A program made the position numbers and the translations under genes. A stretch of DNA of 64,000 nt, from positions 65,391,994 to 65,455,993 of the forward strand of contig NC_066316.1 in assembly GCF_022539315.1 (NCBI RefSeq), in the 5' to 3' direction. Of the stretch, positions 53,620-64,000 are shown piece by piece (the stretch's first letter is position 1; every line of letters begins with the position of its first letter). The notes under the pieces were generated by a model, which was given only the letters and a program-made list of their open reading frames with translations, was not told where the DNA came from and did not search any database. Origin of the DNA: Serinus canaria (taxonomy: Eukaryota > Chordata > Aves > Passeriformes > Fringillidae).

Positions 53620-53714
53620 ATCAGCTTCTGCTCACTCACCAGTGGCAGAACTCCTCCTCAGTAGAGGAGGATTCACTCCTCTAGCACGCTGCATTGGAGC
53701 TCCACAACATTTTG
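53620..53714 (+). other. COL10A1: COL10A1 exon 1, 5' untranslated
   Basis: About 95 nt lie between the predicted start and a donor site reading TTTG|GTATGT at 53715. The exon contains no ATG, so translation starts in exon 2. It holds a GC-rich stem-loop at 53652-53671 with 8 bp arms and an AGTA loop. The 5' end is uncertain by about 10 nt. The 3' end is fixed by the donor and by the agreement with the known short untranslated first exon of this gene. Confidence 0.7.
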
Positions 53715-54366
53715 GTATGTCACGATTTCATTATATTCTCTTTGGTTTTGAAGGTTACTTCTTCAGGATGCCTTGTTTTCTGTCTGGGGAGGGAAGAGGG
53801 TTGATATTTAAGGGCCAGTGACAGCATCCTCATGCCACTGGGGCTCTTTGTAAGGCTACATGTAAAAACAGGTTTCAGCCTTGGTGAGAATTCTGCCACT
53901 GATGCTGAAGGAACCAGGACTTCATCCTTCATTTGCTACAGCATTAGAGAGAGGTAGTAAGATCATGGAAGTGTTTATGTATCTTCACTGAAGACTTTTC
54001 ATCTTTTCAGGAGTTTTGGTATATGGAGCCCCTGAACTTACTTTGGAGGTCTAGTTAAAACAGTCACTCTTTCTGAATACAGTTGTCTTGAATAGGCTGC
54101 CATCCAATCAAAACTATTCTTTTCGTAAGAGTGAGACTATTGCCTCTAATCTATCTATGCAACAGCTCCATCATTCAAAGTGAGAGCAATACTGATTCCC
54201 TTTTTCTTAGAGCATTTTTCAAAACTAGTGAAAGTAGATGGAAGTAAGCACAAAATATTGTTATTTTTAATATCTATAATTTAAGAAAACTCATCTATTC
54301 ATGCTCCAAAATCAGAGCTAAACAACTTTTCTTTACAACAAACTTTCTCTACCTTTTCTAACACAG
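53715..54366 (+). other. COL10A1: COL10A1 intron 1
   Basis: This 652 bp intron runs from GTATGT to a pyrimidine-rich acceptor ending TTCTAACACAG. It splits the 5' UTR, as in other COL10A1 genes. The open frames inside it on either strand show no recognisable protein. Confidence 0.75.
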
Positions 54367-54520
54367 AACAGATTTGGAAACATGCATTTACAAGTATCTT
54401 TACTGCTGCTGTTTTGTCTGAACATTGTCCATGGTGGTGATGGATATTTTTCTGAGCGATATCAGAAACAATCCAGCATGAAGGGGCCACATTTTCTACC
54501 CTACAATGTAAAGAGTCAAG
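54367..54520 (+). other. COL10A1: COL10A1 exon 2 (5' UTR end, signal peptide, NC2)
   Basis: The exon is 154 nt. It has 15 nt of 5' UTR (AACAGATTTGGAAAC), then ATG at 54382 and 46 full codons plus the first base of a Gly codon. The donor is CAAG|GTAAGT, a near-consensus site. The coding part gives the 18-residue signal peptide, with a predicted cut after VHG, and the start of NC2 ([14 protein letters not shown]...). The acceptor just upstream is a strong polypyrimidine tract ending ACACAG. Confidence 0.95.
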
Positions 54521-57500
54521 GTAAGTTTACTGTTTTTTCATAATAAACTAACACAATTATTCCTAGAGGTTCAATACATGAACAAAGGATCTGTGCTTAT
54601 ACTACTGGTATTCAAATTTTACTAACAATTTAGGTTTATTGAAATAATTTTATCACTGCAGAAAGAATTTACAGTGGTTCTGGAGTTGCCTCTTACTGAC
54701 AAAGATGCACACCTGTCAGACAAATGTTTTACACAATAAACACCAAAGGCATATAGAGCAGAAACAAAGCTCCAGATCTCTGCTTCAATAGTGGGAGTAA
54801 CACAGCATGATTGTGTACCTAATGATGTACAACATGCTAATTCTTAATTTCTTGATTCAGCACTGGGGTTTCTAGCAACAGACCTGTCACCTAAAACCCA
54901 CCTACATTCAGGAACAATTTTTACATATTTTGTCATGTTATCTGTAAGCAAAACAGACCTTAGGTGTGGATTTAAATATATATATGATACACACAGGCAA
55001 ATGAAGACCCTCTTAAAGCCTAGAAAGACAAAATAAAATTATATATAGCTGTACAAACGTGTTATAAACTTCCATATAGTTTTTCATGAGTGATTTAAGC
55101 TTATGCTTTAACTATCAGGATAAGCACATAGTAATATAACAATTCTAGCTTTAGTATATTTTAAAAAACCCTCTTCATTGCATAAATCAGTCTTATGGCA
55201 GCTTGGATAGGCAACACATAACTGCAATGCTACATTATTTCATCTTATTTCTGCTTATTCTCTCTGTCCCTTTAAGTTGAACAGGTGGCTATCCCTAATG
55301 TTTGAAACTATTTGAGTTCTGTTTTATTTTTCCATGCTTAGGCCAACATCTTCTTTAAAAAACTTGAACTCAAAGCTTCTGATCCATAATGACTATTCAA
55401 AATTGTCATCACTAAAATTAATAGTGAATCTTCCTTGTAAACATCCTACCTTACCCCCTGAGAATAGCATTATTTCCTTGCAGACATCATCAGGCTATTC
55501 AAAATAGCTTTCTTTTTTTTTGTTGTTGTTGTAACCCAGCCACTTTTAGTTGTGGTGATCACACTTGAGCAGAAATGAGGAAACTGAATGAGGGGCTCAG
55601 AAAACAGCATTAGCAAATAAGCTTCTCTTCACTAGAAAAAGGATATGGGCAAATCTGGAGAGAATTGCTGCTCAGGGCATTGCATTCACATTACCCTCAT
55701 TTAGGAGTTTTGATTCAGAATAGTTCTGCAGACAGATCCTATGGGCTGTCTGATCATGTGCAGCACACATGGAGCCCAAAGAAACTCTGCTCTCATACCA
55801 GCTGGTGTCAGCACTGGCCCCATACCAATCAGCTCCAACCCACAGGCTCCAAGAATCCCTGCAGTAAGAAACAAGTGAGAGCAGCATGGCTGGGAGCCTT
55901 ACCCACAAAATACTCTCCCAGGCTGTACCAAAATACTGTCATAGTTTCATCCCTTGTCCTCAGCACAAGCACTTCCTGGAACCTTAGCACTCCTGGATCA
56001 AATTTAGGTATAAGCACATACAACAAGAATTCTCACTGAGTTTAATGCTGCATTTCCTCCCTCCTTCTTCATTAACTTTTCTTGTGTTTTTCCATGACTT
56101 CACTCAGAATGATTTACATATTTATACTATTTTTAAGTGAAGTATAATATTTACTTGGCTATCCTCTACCATACTTCACTCACTTCTCCTAATAGTGGTT
56201 CTTCTTTTCCCCTCTACAGAAAATATTTGGGAAAGGGGGAACCAGCAACAAATAAAGCAAGAACCAGGGTAGACAGAAAATGGTGTGAAAGGGGGAAATA
56301 AATTGTCCAGAACTAAGTTTTCACTTTATATACAAACACAGAATCTAATGTGAGTGAAAATTCATATTTAGAATGAGAATGATTATATCAAAACCTGAGA
56401 AGTATAAAATGCTCTCAATTTAGGAAATATAACAGAGGACTATACACTAGACCTCAATAGCAGGAACAGCCTACATTTTTACAGACATGCGAGTCCAGTC
56501 ATTCAAAAGTGCTTGACAAATTTTAATTTGGTGAACAAGCACTGCAGGAGGACTGTTATTCCTGAGTCTGAAAAACAAGCATCCTATATAGAGTTTTTAG
56601 AAGAATTTAAAGAGGGAAGAGTGCTGGAGATGATCACCTCTGTGAGATGATCTCAGAAGAATAAAACAGGAGCCTACAGAACCAAGTGCATCCAGCTTTT
56701 TTCTAGTGAGTTGTTCCATTTGCAAGTAGCTGAAGTAGCAATGGCAAGCTTTTCATCATAGCTTACTTTTCCAATTTGATCACCAAACACTGACTTCTAC
56801 AGATATGGCTGCCAATAAATTATCTTTTTGCTTTGTATAGCTTTGTCAAAAAGCAGCCTGGAACTGAAATGTCTAAATCCAGACTGGTGAGTCAGGACAA
56901 CATAAAACAGACCACACAATTTCTGTTGACAACTAAAACCTATAAAGCTTCTTCTAGTTTGGTGAAATTGTTCAAAAAATCTTGGTCTTGGCAGCTCTCC
57001 AGAACATAATTTTTTAATCAGCATCTCTTTGGCTTGAGATATTTGAAAACCCCAAGTTGAAAACAATAATTGAATGAGATCTCACTATTCAGCAATGCTT
57101 AAATAAACCATTACTGCAGGTTATGTTGAAGTCTACATATTTAATTCAGTACATATATGGGGTTTGATTGCACTAGAGAATGTAAACAAATTTTGCATCA
57201 AGGTATGTGCTGAGACATGTAAAAGAGTAGCCAATCAATACTTCAATGCTCTTTGTATAAATTCTACTTCATTAATAAATTTAGCAGTCCTTTCCTCGGA
57301 GGAATAACCATTGCTTTTTAGACAGCACAATTAAAATTAAAATTTTAATCTAAAAGCAGCACAACTTTAGAACAATACAGCTCACAGAAAATCAGTATAA
57401 CAACATTAGTGCTGACAATGCCTTTAACATCTTAGGCAAAATTGGCGGGACCCACTACCCTGTGAACCTAAGACTGATATTGGCATCTAAAATATGGTAA

Positions 57501-60500
57501 AAGTAATAAGAAGATACACTCTGAGCTAAAGTCTGATGCAATTTGCTACCAAAAAAAATTGTCAATATATCACAAATAAATCACAGGCCACGCTTGTTTT
57601 TTATGTGTAGGATTTTACCAGCTATCTTCCTTTTCATGGCCTTAAGAAAGATGAGATAGGAAGATGCACAAAATAAGTTGATATGCATTTGTGCTGATTT
57701 ATGCATCAGCAGAATAGAAAATGCACTCCCTGCACTCTCTAGATAAGAACAATTTCTCTGTCAATACAGGAAAAAGGCAACCTCGCAGATACAATAACAA
57801 ACCAAAATGAAATGTAACCATAACCACACCTCTATTATTTAAAAAGAACCTCAACAATTTGTAGAAGAATATTTTCCTCCTTTACCTCACTTTTGGTTCA
57901 ATAAAACTAGCCACATATTGGAAAATGCAGTTTATAAGAGACAGCCAAATAGTCATTGTAAAAACTTTCCTGTGTATATATATATATGTAATACTGGTCT
58001 TTTTGTGAGAGACTGAAAGGAAAAATTGTAGCTGATGCAATCGTGGATCAATTTATAATATTTTCTAAATAAGCATTCAACAGAATGTGTTGCCATTATA
58101 AAAAAAACAGAATTCAGGCTCTTTTTGTATCCTTCAGTTTCTATTTTTAAAATGACTTCTTAAATTAACACCCATCACAGATATGCCATTTTGTTCTATA
58201 ATGCTGCCACTTGTAGTGTGAGACTAGTGAAGTAGTCTCACAGTATCTGTGTTAAACTTGTTAAAAACTTAAATGTAATGTCCAACAAATCAGCATGCCA
58301 ATTTCAACATAAAGCTGAAGGCTCCTCCAAAGCACTCACAAACTAAGCAGTGAGCTTGTTTGCTTATTCCTCTATTTGTGACATTTGGTCAAGTGGCTCC
58401 ACCTGCTGTTTTGGTAACTAAGAAAATGAAGTAGTATTAAAAAACTCTGTAACAATGCCAGAATTCTGACAGCAGTAAAATGAATTATCAGCTGTGACAT
58501 TGCCACTGTGTGAAATTTTTATGACAGACAAAACTGAATTTTTTATGACAGACAATATCTGAAAATATAACATTCATATATTTACTAAAGAACTAGAGAC
58601 ACGGGTCACTTTTGAAAGTAGGGGGCAGGGAAGAACAAAATGCTCACTACTTAAAGGTAGCACCAAGTTGTTTCCTAAAAGCTGCTACACCTGTACAGAC
58701 AGCTTCCTGAGATTTCATTCATCAAGTCTGATGACCTCCTAAATCTGTTACCTGTCTGGGTTGTTTTTCCCTTACTTAATAGTCTGCATCTACTTGCACA
58801 GCACTTTTTAAGCTCTTTGATGACCCTGAATGCATTGAAGCAAAAAAAAAAAAAAAAAAAAAAAATTCTAGAGGCCTTATACCCCACATTTCCAATGAAT
58901 TTGCACTTGTTACTTGTAAGGATTGTTAAACACTTTTACTCTGAATGTCAGCTTTTTAGTGACAAATACAGCAGCTAAAGCTTGACTTCCATGAAGCTGA
59001 ATTAACCCTTCATGCATTTTACCACCATGCTACATTGCCTGCAAATAGGTTGTAGATGCCCTGGTTGATCTGTTTTCCTCTCTCTTACAGGTGTGCAGGT
59101 AAGGGGGGAACAAGGACCCCCCGGTCCCCCAGGCCCCGCTGGACCAAGAGGACAACCAGGTCCTGCAGGAAAGCCAGGGTTTGGAAGTCCGGGTCCCCAA
59201 GGCCCCCCTGGTCCTCCAGGACCACCTGGGTTTTCTGCAGTTGGAAAGCCAGGAGTGCCAGGTCTACCAGGAAAGCCAGGAGCAAGAGGACTAAATGGTG
59301 AGAAAGGAGAACCTGGACCTGCTGGACTCCCAGGAGCAAGAGGACCACAAGGGCCCCCCGGCACTCCCGGCCCCGCAGGACTGACTGTCCCTGGCAAGCC
59401 AGGACCACAAGGCCCTCCAGGAGCTCAGGGGCCAAGGGGACCCCCTGGCGAGAAGGGAGAGCCAGGTATCCCAGGTATAAACGGACAAAAGGGAGAAAAC
59501 GGATTTGGAATTCCAGGCCGGCCAGGTGGCAGAGGTCTTCCGGGCCCACAGGGACCCCGGGGCCCCCCTGGTCCTGCTGGGATTGGGAAGCCTGGTGAAA
59601 ATGGCCTGCCAGGTCAGCCAGGTCTGAAAGGTGACCGAGGTTTTCCAGGTGCACCTGGAGCAGTTGGTCTCCCAGGTCCCCAGGGTCTCCCAGGTGAACC
59701 TGGAGAAGTAGGCATTGGCAAGCCTGGGCCAATGGGACCTCCAGGAGCAGCAGGCATCCCTGGAGCCAAGGGACATCCCGGACCTGCAGGGTTGCCCGGA
59801 TCCCCAGGACTCCCAGGTTTTGGAAAGCCAGGGTTGCCAGGGATGAAGGGACACAGAGGGCCTGAAGGTCCTCCTGGCCTTCCAGGACCTAAAGGAGACC
59901 AAGGTCCAGCTGGTGTGCCGGGAGAACCAGGGCCGGTCGGGCCACCAGGGAACATGGGCCCTCATGGACTCAAAGGTTTGCCCGGTGAGAACGGCCTACC
60001 TGGGCCCAAAGGTGACATGGGCCCTGCAGGCCACCCGGGATTCCCAGGGGTCAAGGGGGAACGAGGCCTACCAGGATTAGAGGGAAAACCAGGATACCCA
60101 GGTGAGCAGGGTCTTGCTGGTCCTAAGGGACACCCAGGTCTCCCAGGTCCAAAGGGCGATACAGGCCCTGCTGGGCTACCTGGTCTGCCTGGTCCGATGG
60201 GCCCACAAGGAGCCAAGGGAGTGCCAGGGACCAACGGTGAGCCAGGCCCCAGAGGGCCTTCAGGAATACCTGGGATCAGAGGTCCCATCGGCCCCCCTGG
60301 ACTGCCAGGAGCCCCTGGTGCGAAGGGTGAGCCAGGAGCACCAGGACTGCCGGGCCCAGCAGGCATTTCCACAAAAGGTTTAAGTGGACCCATGGGACCA
60401 CCTGGACCCCCCGGTCCTAAAGGCAGCAATGGTGAGCCAGGCTTGCCCGGCCCCCCAGGTCCTCCTGGTCCCCCTGGCCAAGCTGTAATCCCACAGATGC

Positions 60501-60985
60501 CCGAAGGCTATGTTAAAGCAGGAGAGTCTCGGGACCTATCAGGGATTTCTTTCATAAAAGGGGGAGTAAACCAAGCTCTGACAGGGATGCCGGTGTCTGC
60601 TTTCAGTGTCATCCTCTCAAAAGCCTACCCCGCAGCAACAGTCCCCATCAAGTTTGATAAAATCTTGTACAATAGGCAGCAACACTATGATCCCAGAACA
60701 GGAATCTTCACCTGCAGGACCCCTGGACTGTACTATTTCTCCTACCATGTACATGCAAAAGGCACAAATGTTTGGGTTGCACTCTACAAAAATGGTTCCC
60801 CACTTATGTACACCTACGATGAGTACAAGAAAGGATACCTTGACCAGGCTTCTGGCAGTGCTGTCATCGATCTCATGGAGAATGACCAAGTATGGCTCCA
60901 ATTGCCCAATTCAGAATCTAATGGTCTCTACTCCTCTGACTATGTTCACTCTTCTTTCTCAGGTTTCCTATTTGCTCACATCTAA
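54382..60985 (+). CDS. COL10A1: Collagen type X alpha-1 chain (spliced: 54382-54520 joined to 59091-60985)
   Basis: This is a short-chain, network-forming collagen. It is secreted as a homotrimer by hypertrophic chondrocytes into cartilage that is about to mineralise. Joining the two segments gives 2,034 nt, coding for 677 aa plus TAA; the human chain is 680 aa. Residues 1-18 ([18 protein letters not shown]) are a signal peptide, followed by NC2 to about residue 51. Residues 52 to about 509 are Gly-X-Y repeats with eight imperfections: GF, GFSAV, GLTVP, GF, GI, GI, GF and GISTK. Residues 510-677 form NC1 with a C1q/TNF-like fold, including [29 protein letters not shown] and [14 protein letters not shown]. 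The start codon is the first ATG of the spliced message and has A at -3. The frame is intact and all splice sites are canonical. The eight imperfections and the exon layout separate it from COL8A1/COL8A2. Identity is very secure. Confidence 0.98.
54521..59090 (+). other. COL10A1: COL10A1 intron 2
   Basis: This 4,570 bp phase-1 intron is bounded by GTAAGT and CTCTCTTACAG. It contains an A24 tract at 58842-58865, a 10 bp-arm hairpin at 58217-58242 and short AT dinucleotide runs near 57975. Open frames near 55.7-56.0 kb on both strands look like chance: no domain is recognisable and the codon content is unremarkable. I see no further exon. Confidence 0.9.
58842..58865 (+). repeat. COL10A1: A24 tract in COL10A1 intron 2
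   Basis: Twenty-four adenines occur in a row. A processed-pseudogene tail was considered, but the preceding 200 bp is not recognised and no target duplication is evident. Confidence 0.95.
59091..60985 (+). other. COL10A1: COL10A1 exon 3 coding part (end of NC2, triple helix, NC1)
   Basis: After the CAG acceptor, GT completes the split Gly codon. [13 protein letters not shown] then opens the helix. This one exon encodes 630 complete residues plus the split glycine, matching the single-exon helix and NC1 that mark type VIII/X collagens and contrasting with the many-exon fibrillar collagens. It is the longest GC-rich stretch in the window. Lysines in the Y position (GEK, GLK, GPK, GAK) are the usual hydroxylation and glycosylation sites. 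Because of its regular G/C-rich codons, several long antisense and shifted open frames overlie this exon. They are by-products of the repeat, not genes. Confidence 0.97.
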
Positions 60986-61190
60986 TATCCCACTTACCTT
61001 GTCCTGACACACTCTCCTTCAGACCATGTTAACCAGGTACTGCTCTGATTTGTCCTTAGCAGGTCATGCAACTTCAATGTTGCAACAGGAATGGAGGAGG
61101 GAGTGAGAAAGCAGAAGAGAGTGGTTCAAAGTAGAATAATATTGTATGTTTTTAGAGAATTGTCATTAAAAATTTGTTTTGAATGATGAT
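60986..61190 (+). other. COL10A1: COL10A1 3' UTR, short form
   Basis: Sequence after the TAA stop runs to a likely cleavage point about 20 nt past an ATTAAA signal at 61165-61170. A TG-rich segment (gattaattgtctgactg) follows at the expected distance. A canonical AATAAA at 61320-61325 and another at 62281-62286 could serve longer forms. Which site is used cannot be decided from sequence alone. Confidence 0.45.
61165..61170 (+). terminator. COL10A1: Candidate polyadenylation signal ATTAAA (proximal)
   Basis: ATTAAA, the commonest variant signal, lies 180 nt after the stop codon and has T/G-rich sequence downstream. It is a plausible proximal end of the COL10A1 message. Confidence 0.4.
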
Positions 61191-61319
61191 TAATTGTCTG
61201 ACTGAATGCAACATAAAAATTTTATGAATTAACATAATGCACCAGTCTCTGTCTTTTTTTTCCTGTTTTTTTCTTTTAAAAGGAAAATCAGAATGTCTAA
61301 CTATCATACCTCATAACAC

Positions 61320-61325
61320 AATAAA
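61320..61325 (+). terminator. COL10A1: Candidate polyadenylation signal AATAAA (distal)
   Basis: The first canonical AATAAA downstream of the COL10A1 stop codon lies about 335 nt into the 3' flank. It could give a longer 3' UTR. The downstream GU-rich element is weak. Confidence 0.4.
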
Positions 61326-64000
61326 GGATTCTAGATCATACTTCACTATACTTAAATTAACTGTCTCAAAGACACCACAGTCACCTCAAGAGCTGGACAA
61401 TACACTTCAGGAACATTCTACATCCAGCTTCATTTTTAAGCTATCCAACAGGAGACAAGAATGACAACTCTATTAGAGTCCATATCATAATCACAGTTTT
61501 CATTTATTTCTACTATTCTTAATAATTAATAACTACCTTGGAGAAAGGTGGATTTACAAATTATTACATGTTACTGAAGATCTAAAGTTTCACAATATGA
61601 AAAAGCAACCAGACTTGAAGCCTCAAAATCTACTCAGCTTTCTTTAATGCACAAACTAGTTCAGCATTTTTATATCTCCTAACATTCTGTAACATTCAGA
61701 GTAACATAAAACAACATTGACCAAACCTTAAAAACATAACCTTACAAGCATGCAGACACAAAACAGAATAGCTTTACTACCCCGACACTGAATATAATCC
61801 TTGCTCTGATTTTTCCTGTACAGTTCATTCCTTTAAAACACAATAATGTGAGGAATATGTTTTACTTATTTGGTAAATTTATCAGATGATGGCACTAATT
61901 AGTCAGCAGACATAACCATATTTACCATACAAACACGTCTCACAAAAAGTAGTCATTTCATCAATTTGTTATGCTACTATGACAAGTTAGCTTATGAATT
62001 ATGAAACCTTAACAGTTTGATCACACATTTCTTCCAGTGACAGTTGCCATTCATGGGCTTTAAAAGTATCATATACATCAAAACCTTATGAATCCTTAAA
62101 TCTACTATAGTTAGCTGTTGTTTTTAACAGAAGCTTTTAATCACTTGCACTGAAAGTATGCAAGCCTACGTTTAAAATTTTTGTGATATTACCATTTCTT
62201 CATGAAGGCACAACTTGAGGCTTCTTATGTTGTGTACATTTGAAATCAGCAATATCCTTACTTGATATTATACCAGAATTAATAAAAAAGCTAGGATACC
62301 TTTTCCTTGATGGTTGACCCATTATTAGCAAAACTATATAATGTTTTGGAAACTGTAAAGATCTACAATGAAAGCAACTTTAAGAATTTTTTTCTTCCTC
62401 ATTTTAAGTGCTGCTGGATAAGGAAACCTGTGGTTTAGGCTATAATTCAGTAAAATAATGAATGAACATTAGTTTAACAGTGCTTCCCAGTATTTAAACA
62501 TAGCATGTCCTGCTGCCCATCCACTCTACCAACTTGGAACTTTTGTTCCAGAAACAAGTAGAGGGACTAGATTTGGGAGCTGAAAAATATTACTAAGTAG
62601 TAGGTTTCTAGTTAATTAGTTCACATATGAAATCTATGCCAAAGCACAGATTTGAAATTGTTGGAGATGCTTGGTACTCAGCAGCTCAGGACCACACTGA
62701 CCTGTGATTCCAATTAACTTAGAAGAAACTGGGCCCAAGCAGCATTCTTAAAAGTATATCCATCCATCCATCCATCCATCCATCCATCCATCCATCCATC
62801 CATCCATCCATCCATCCATCCATCCATCCATCCATCCATCCATCCATCCATCCCTCCCTCCCTCCCTCTCTCCACTTTAAATCAGGTTTTGTGCTCTAGG
62901 TCTTTATTCCTCAAACATGTGGGACTTCAAATAAGTCTAAAGCTTGGAACCTCATGCCTGGCTTTTTAAGTCTTTTCATATTAAGTCTCGGGTATTAAGC
63001 CACTAAGAAAGCAACTCTTAAAACTGAAAAGTTAGAGATGATACAGCAAATTGTGGCAAAAGCACAATTTATACTTTGATTTTAGCTTTGGATTTTTGGT
63101 TTAGAGGACACCTTGAGAAGGTCTGTAAGATTTTTAAGTTTGTTTTTTAATATTTTCTCCACCAGATGATCAGCAATCTATTTAAATATAAAGCCCTTCT
63201 AAAACCACTATTTCTTCTGCATCTTGGATATCAAAGGAAAGAAAATCCAACATGAGATTCAAAAGAAAACTTAAGAGCCTGTTATAGTACAAAATCACTT
63301 CCAAAGAAGTATTGAAATTTCTGAAGCCTTAAGTGACCAAAAACATGAAGCACCCAAACAATCCCTTCTGTATTTACTTGGAAAACACAGCAAAGAAATG
63401 TAAAAAATTTACTTTTCACTTGCTTCTTTGGTGCAGTTTTCACAATTAAGACAAATAAAGATATCGCACTACTGCTACATCAACATTAGGAAGTACTAAT
63501 ATTTTGCACAAGATTGTTTTCCCTTTGGCCAGAAAAGCATCTTTGCTTTTTGTTTCTTATATCTGAATTTGTGTATTAAAGATAAAACACACATATTACA
63601 GATATCTAGATTTGTTATCTTCTGCCAAGACCATTAACTTGTGTTCATAAACATGTATCCTAACAAGCCTTCTTATGGGCCATTTATGAAATATGCTGCC
63701 ATACCAGCCATGATTTTTTACTTTCAAAATTAAATATAATCTTATAAACTAATTGAAAATATTACAAATATATAATTTTAACTATACAGCCACAGATGCT
63801 ACAGTTTCCAGAAGTGTTAGGAAAATTACAGGGAAAGGCAAGTCTTCCAGAGAGAAAGTAGCCTTTAAAATAAGAAATGTTACAAAATTCTGCTTTAAGA
63901 AGTTATATTTGGCAACATGTTCCTAAAAAAGCCATTGATTTTTCTGTCAAAAAACCAATCAAATCTGAAATTTTTCACAAGGAAATAATTATTCAGTACG
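61326..64000. other. Non-coding DNA downstream of COL10A1
   Basis: There is no gene or exon that I can support on either strand. The only clear feature is the CATC microsatellite. An AATAAA at 62281-62286 could extend the COL10A1 3' UTR to about 1.3 kb, but nothing else supports this. If the mammalian gene order holds, the 5' exons of NT5DC1 would lie beyond this edge on the minus strand. Confidence 0.55.
62756..62873 (+). repeat. (CATC)n microsatellite grading into (CCCT)n
   Basis: About 24 nearly perfect CATC units are followed by four CCCT-like units. An array this long and pure is very probably polymorphic in length. Confidence 0.98.

Noticed and set aside
55665..56039. 124-codon + strand frame in intron 2
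   Set aside because: It is His/Ser/Thr-rich with no domain and no good splice signals in phase with COL10A1. Overlapping minus-strand frames of similar length occur, so it is probably chance.
58217..58242. 10 bp perfect inverted repeat TGTGAGACTA / TAGTCTCACA in intron 2
   Set aside because: Arms of 10 bp are expected roughly once by chance in a window of this size.
58620..58865. Processed pseudogene ending in the A24 tract
   Set aside because: The 200 bp before the A tract has no recognisable gene similarity and no flanking direct repeats were seen.
59002..60429. Several long minus-strand open frames (113-224 codons), some reading as Gly-Pro-rich 'collagen'
   Set aside because: They are the reverse complement of GGN-CCN collagen codons, which also read as Gly and Pro codons. 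Exon 3 on the + strand has the full domain structure, splice sites and conserved NC1, so these are mirrors.
60606..61007. 133-codon + strand frame overlapping the end of exon 3
   Set aside because: It overlaps the NC1 coding sequence in another frame and has no recognisable domain.

Overview
The window looks like avian nuclear DNA. It is AT-rich, non-coding over more than 95% of its length, and scattered with decayed CR1 LINE fragments. These include 3' ends carrying the bird hallmark 'ggttggaagggacctt' and a reverse-transcriptase piece. The only gene I can defend is COL10A1 (type X collagen alpha-1 chain, the hypertrophic-cartilage collagen) on the + strand between about 53.59 and 61.2 kb.

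COL10A1 has the three-exon architecture known for vertebrates. A TATA box (53591) precedes an untranslated exon 1 ending at 53714. Intron 1 is 652 bp. Exon 2 (54367-54520) holds 15 nt of 5' UTR and codes for the signal peptide and most of NC2. Intron 2 is 4,570 bp. Exon 3 (from 59091) codes for the whole triple helix and the C1q-like NC1 domain, with the stop codon at 60983-60985. The spliced CDS is 2,034 nt and codes for 677 aa. All splice sites are canonical, the frame is intact and the helix has eight imperfections, so the gene looks functional.

Layout: 1-6.3 kb is non-coding with a small minisatellite and a tripartite repeat. About 6.38-6.74 kb is a compact CpG-rich, promoter-like patch with a TATA motif and a good CTCF-like site. 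From 6.8 to 53.5 kb there is intergenic or intronic DNA with CR1 fragments, one possible hAT end and several unusually perfect short hairpins. 53.6-61.2 kb is COL10A1. 61.2-64 kb is non-coding downstream DNA with a long CATC microsatellite. In mammals COL10A1 lies inside an intron of NT5DC1 on the opposite strand. By eye I found no NT5DC1 exon on the minus strand, so the flanks may be NT5DC1 intron, but this is inference.

I see no operon, CRISPR array, toxin or undescribed multi-gene system. The observations most worth a second look are the isolated CpG/CTCF patch, the perfect inverted repeats at 16.8, 33.65, 43.3 and 47.1 kb, the stem-loop in COL10A1 exon 1, and one weak minus-strand exon-like frame near 22.8 kb.
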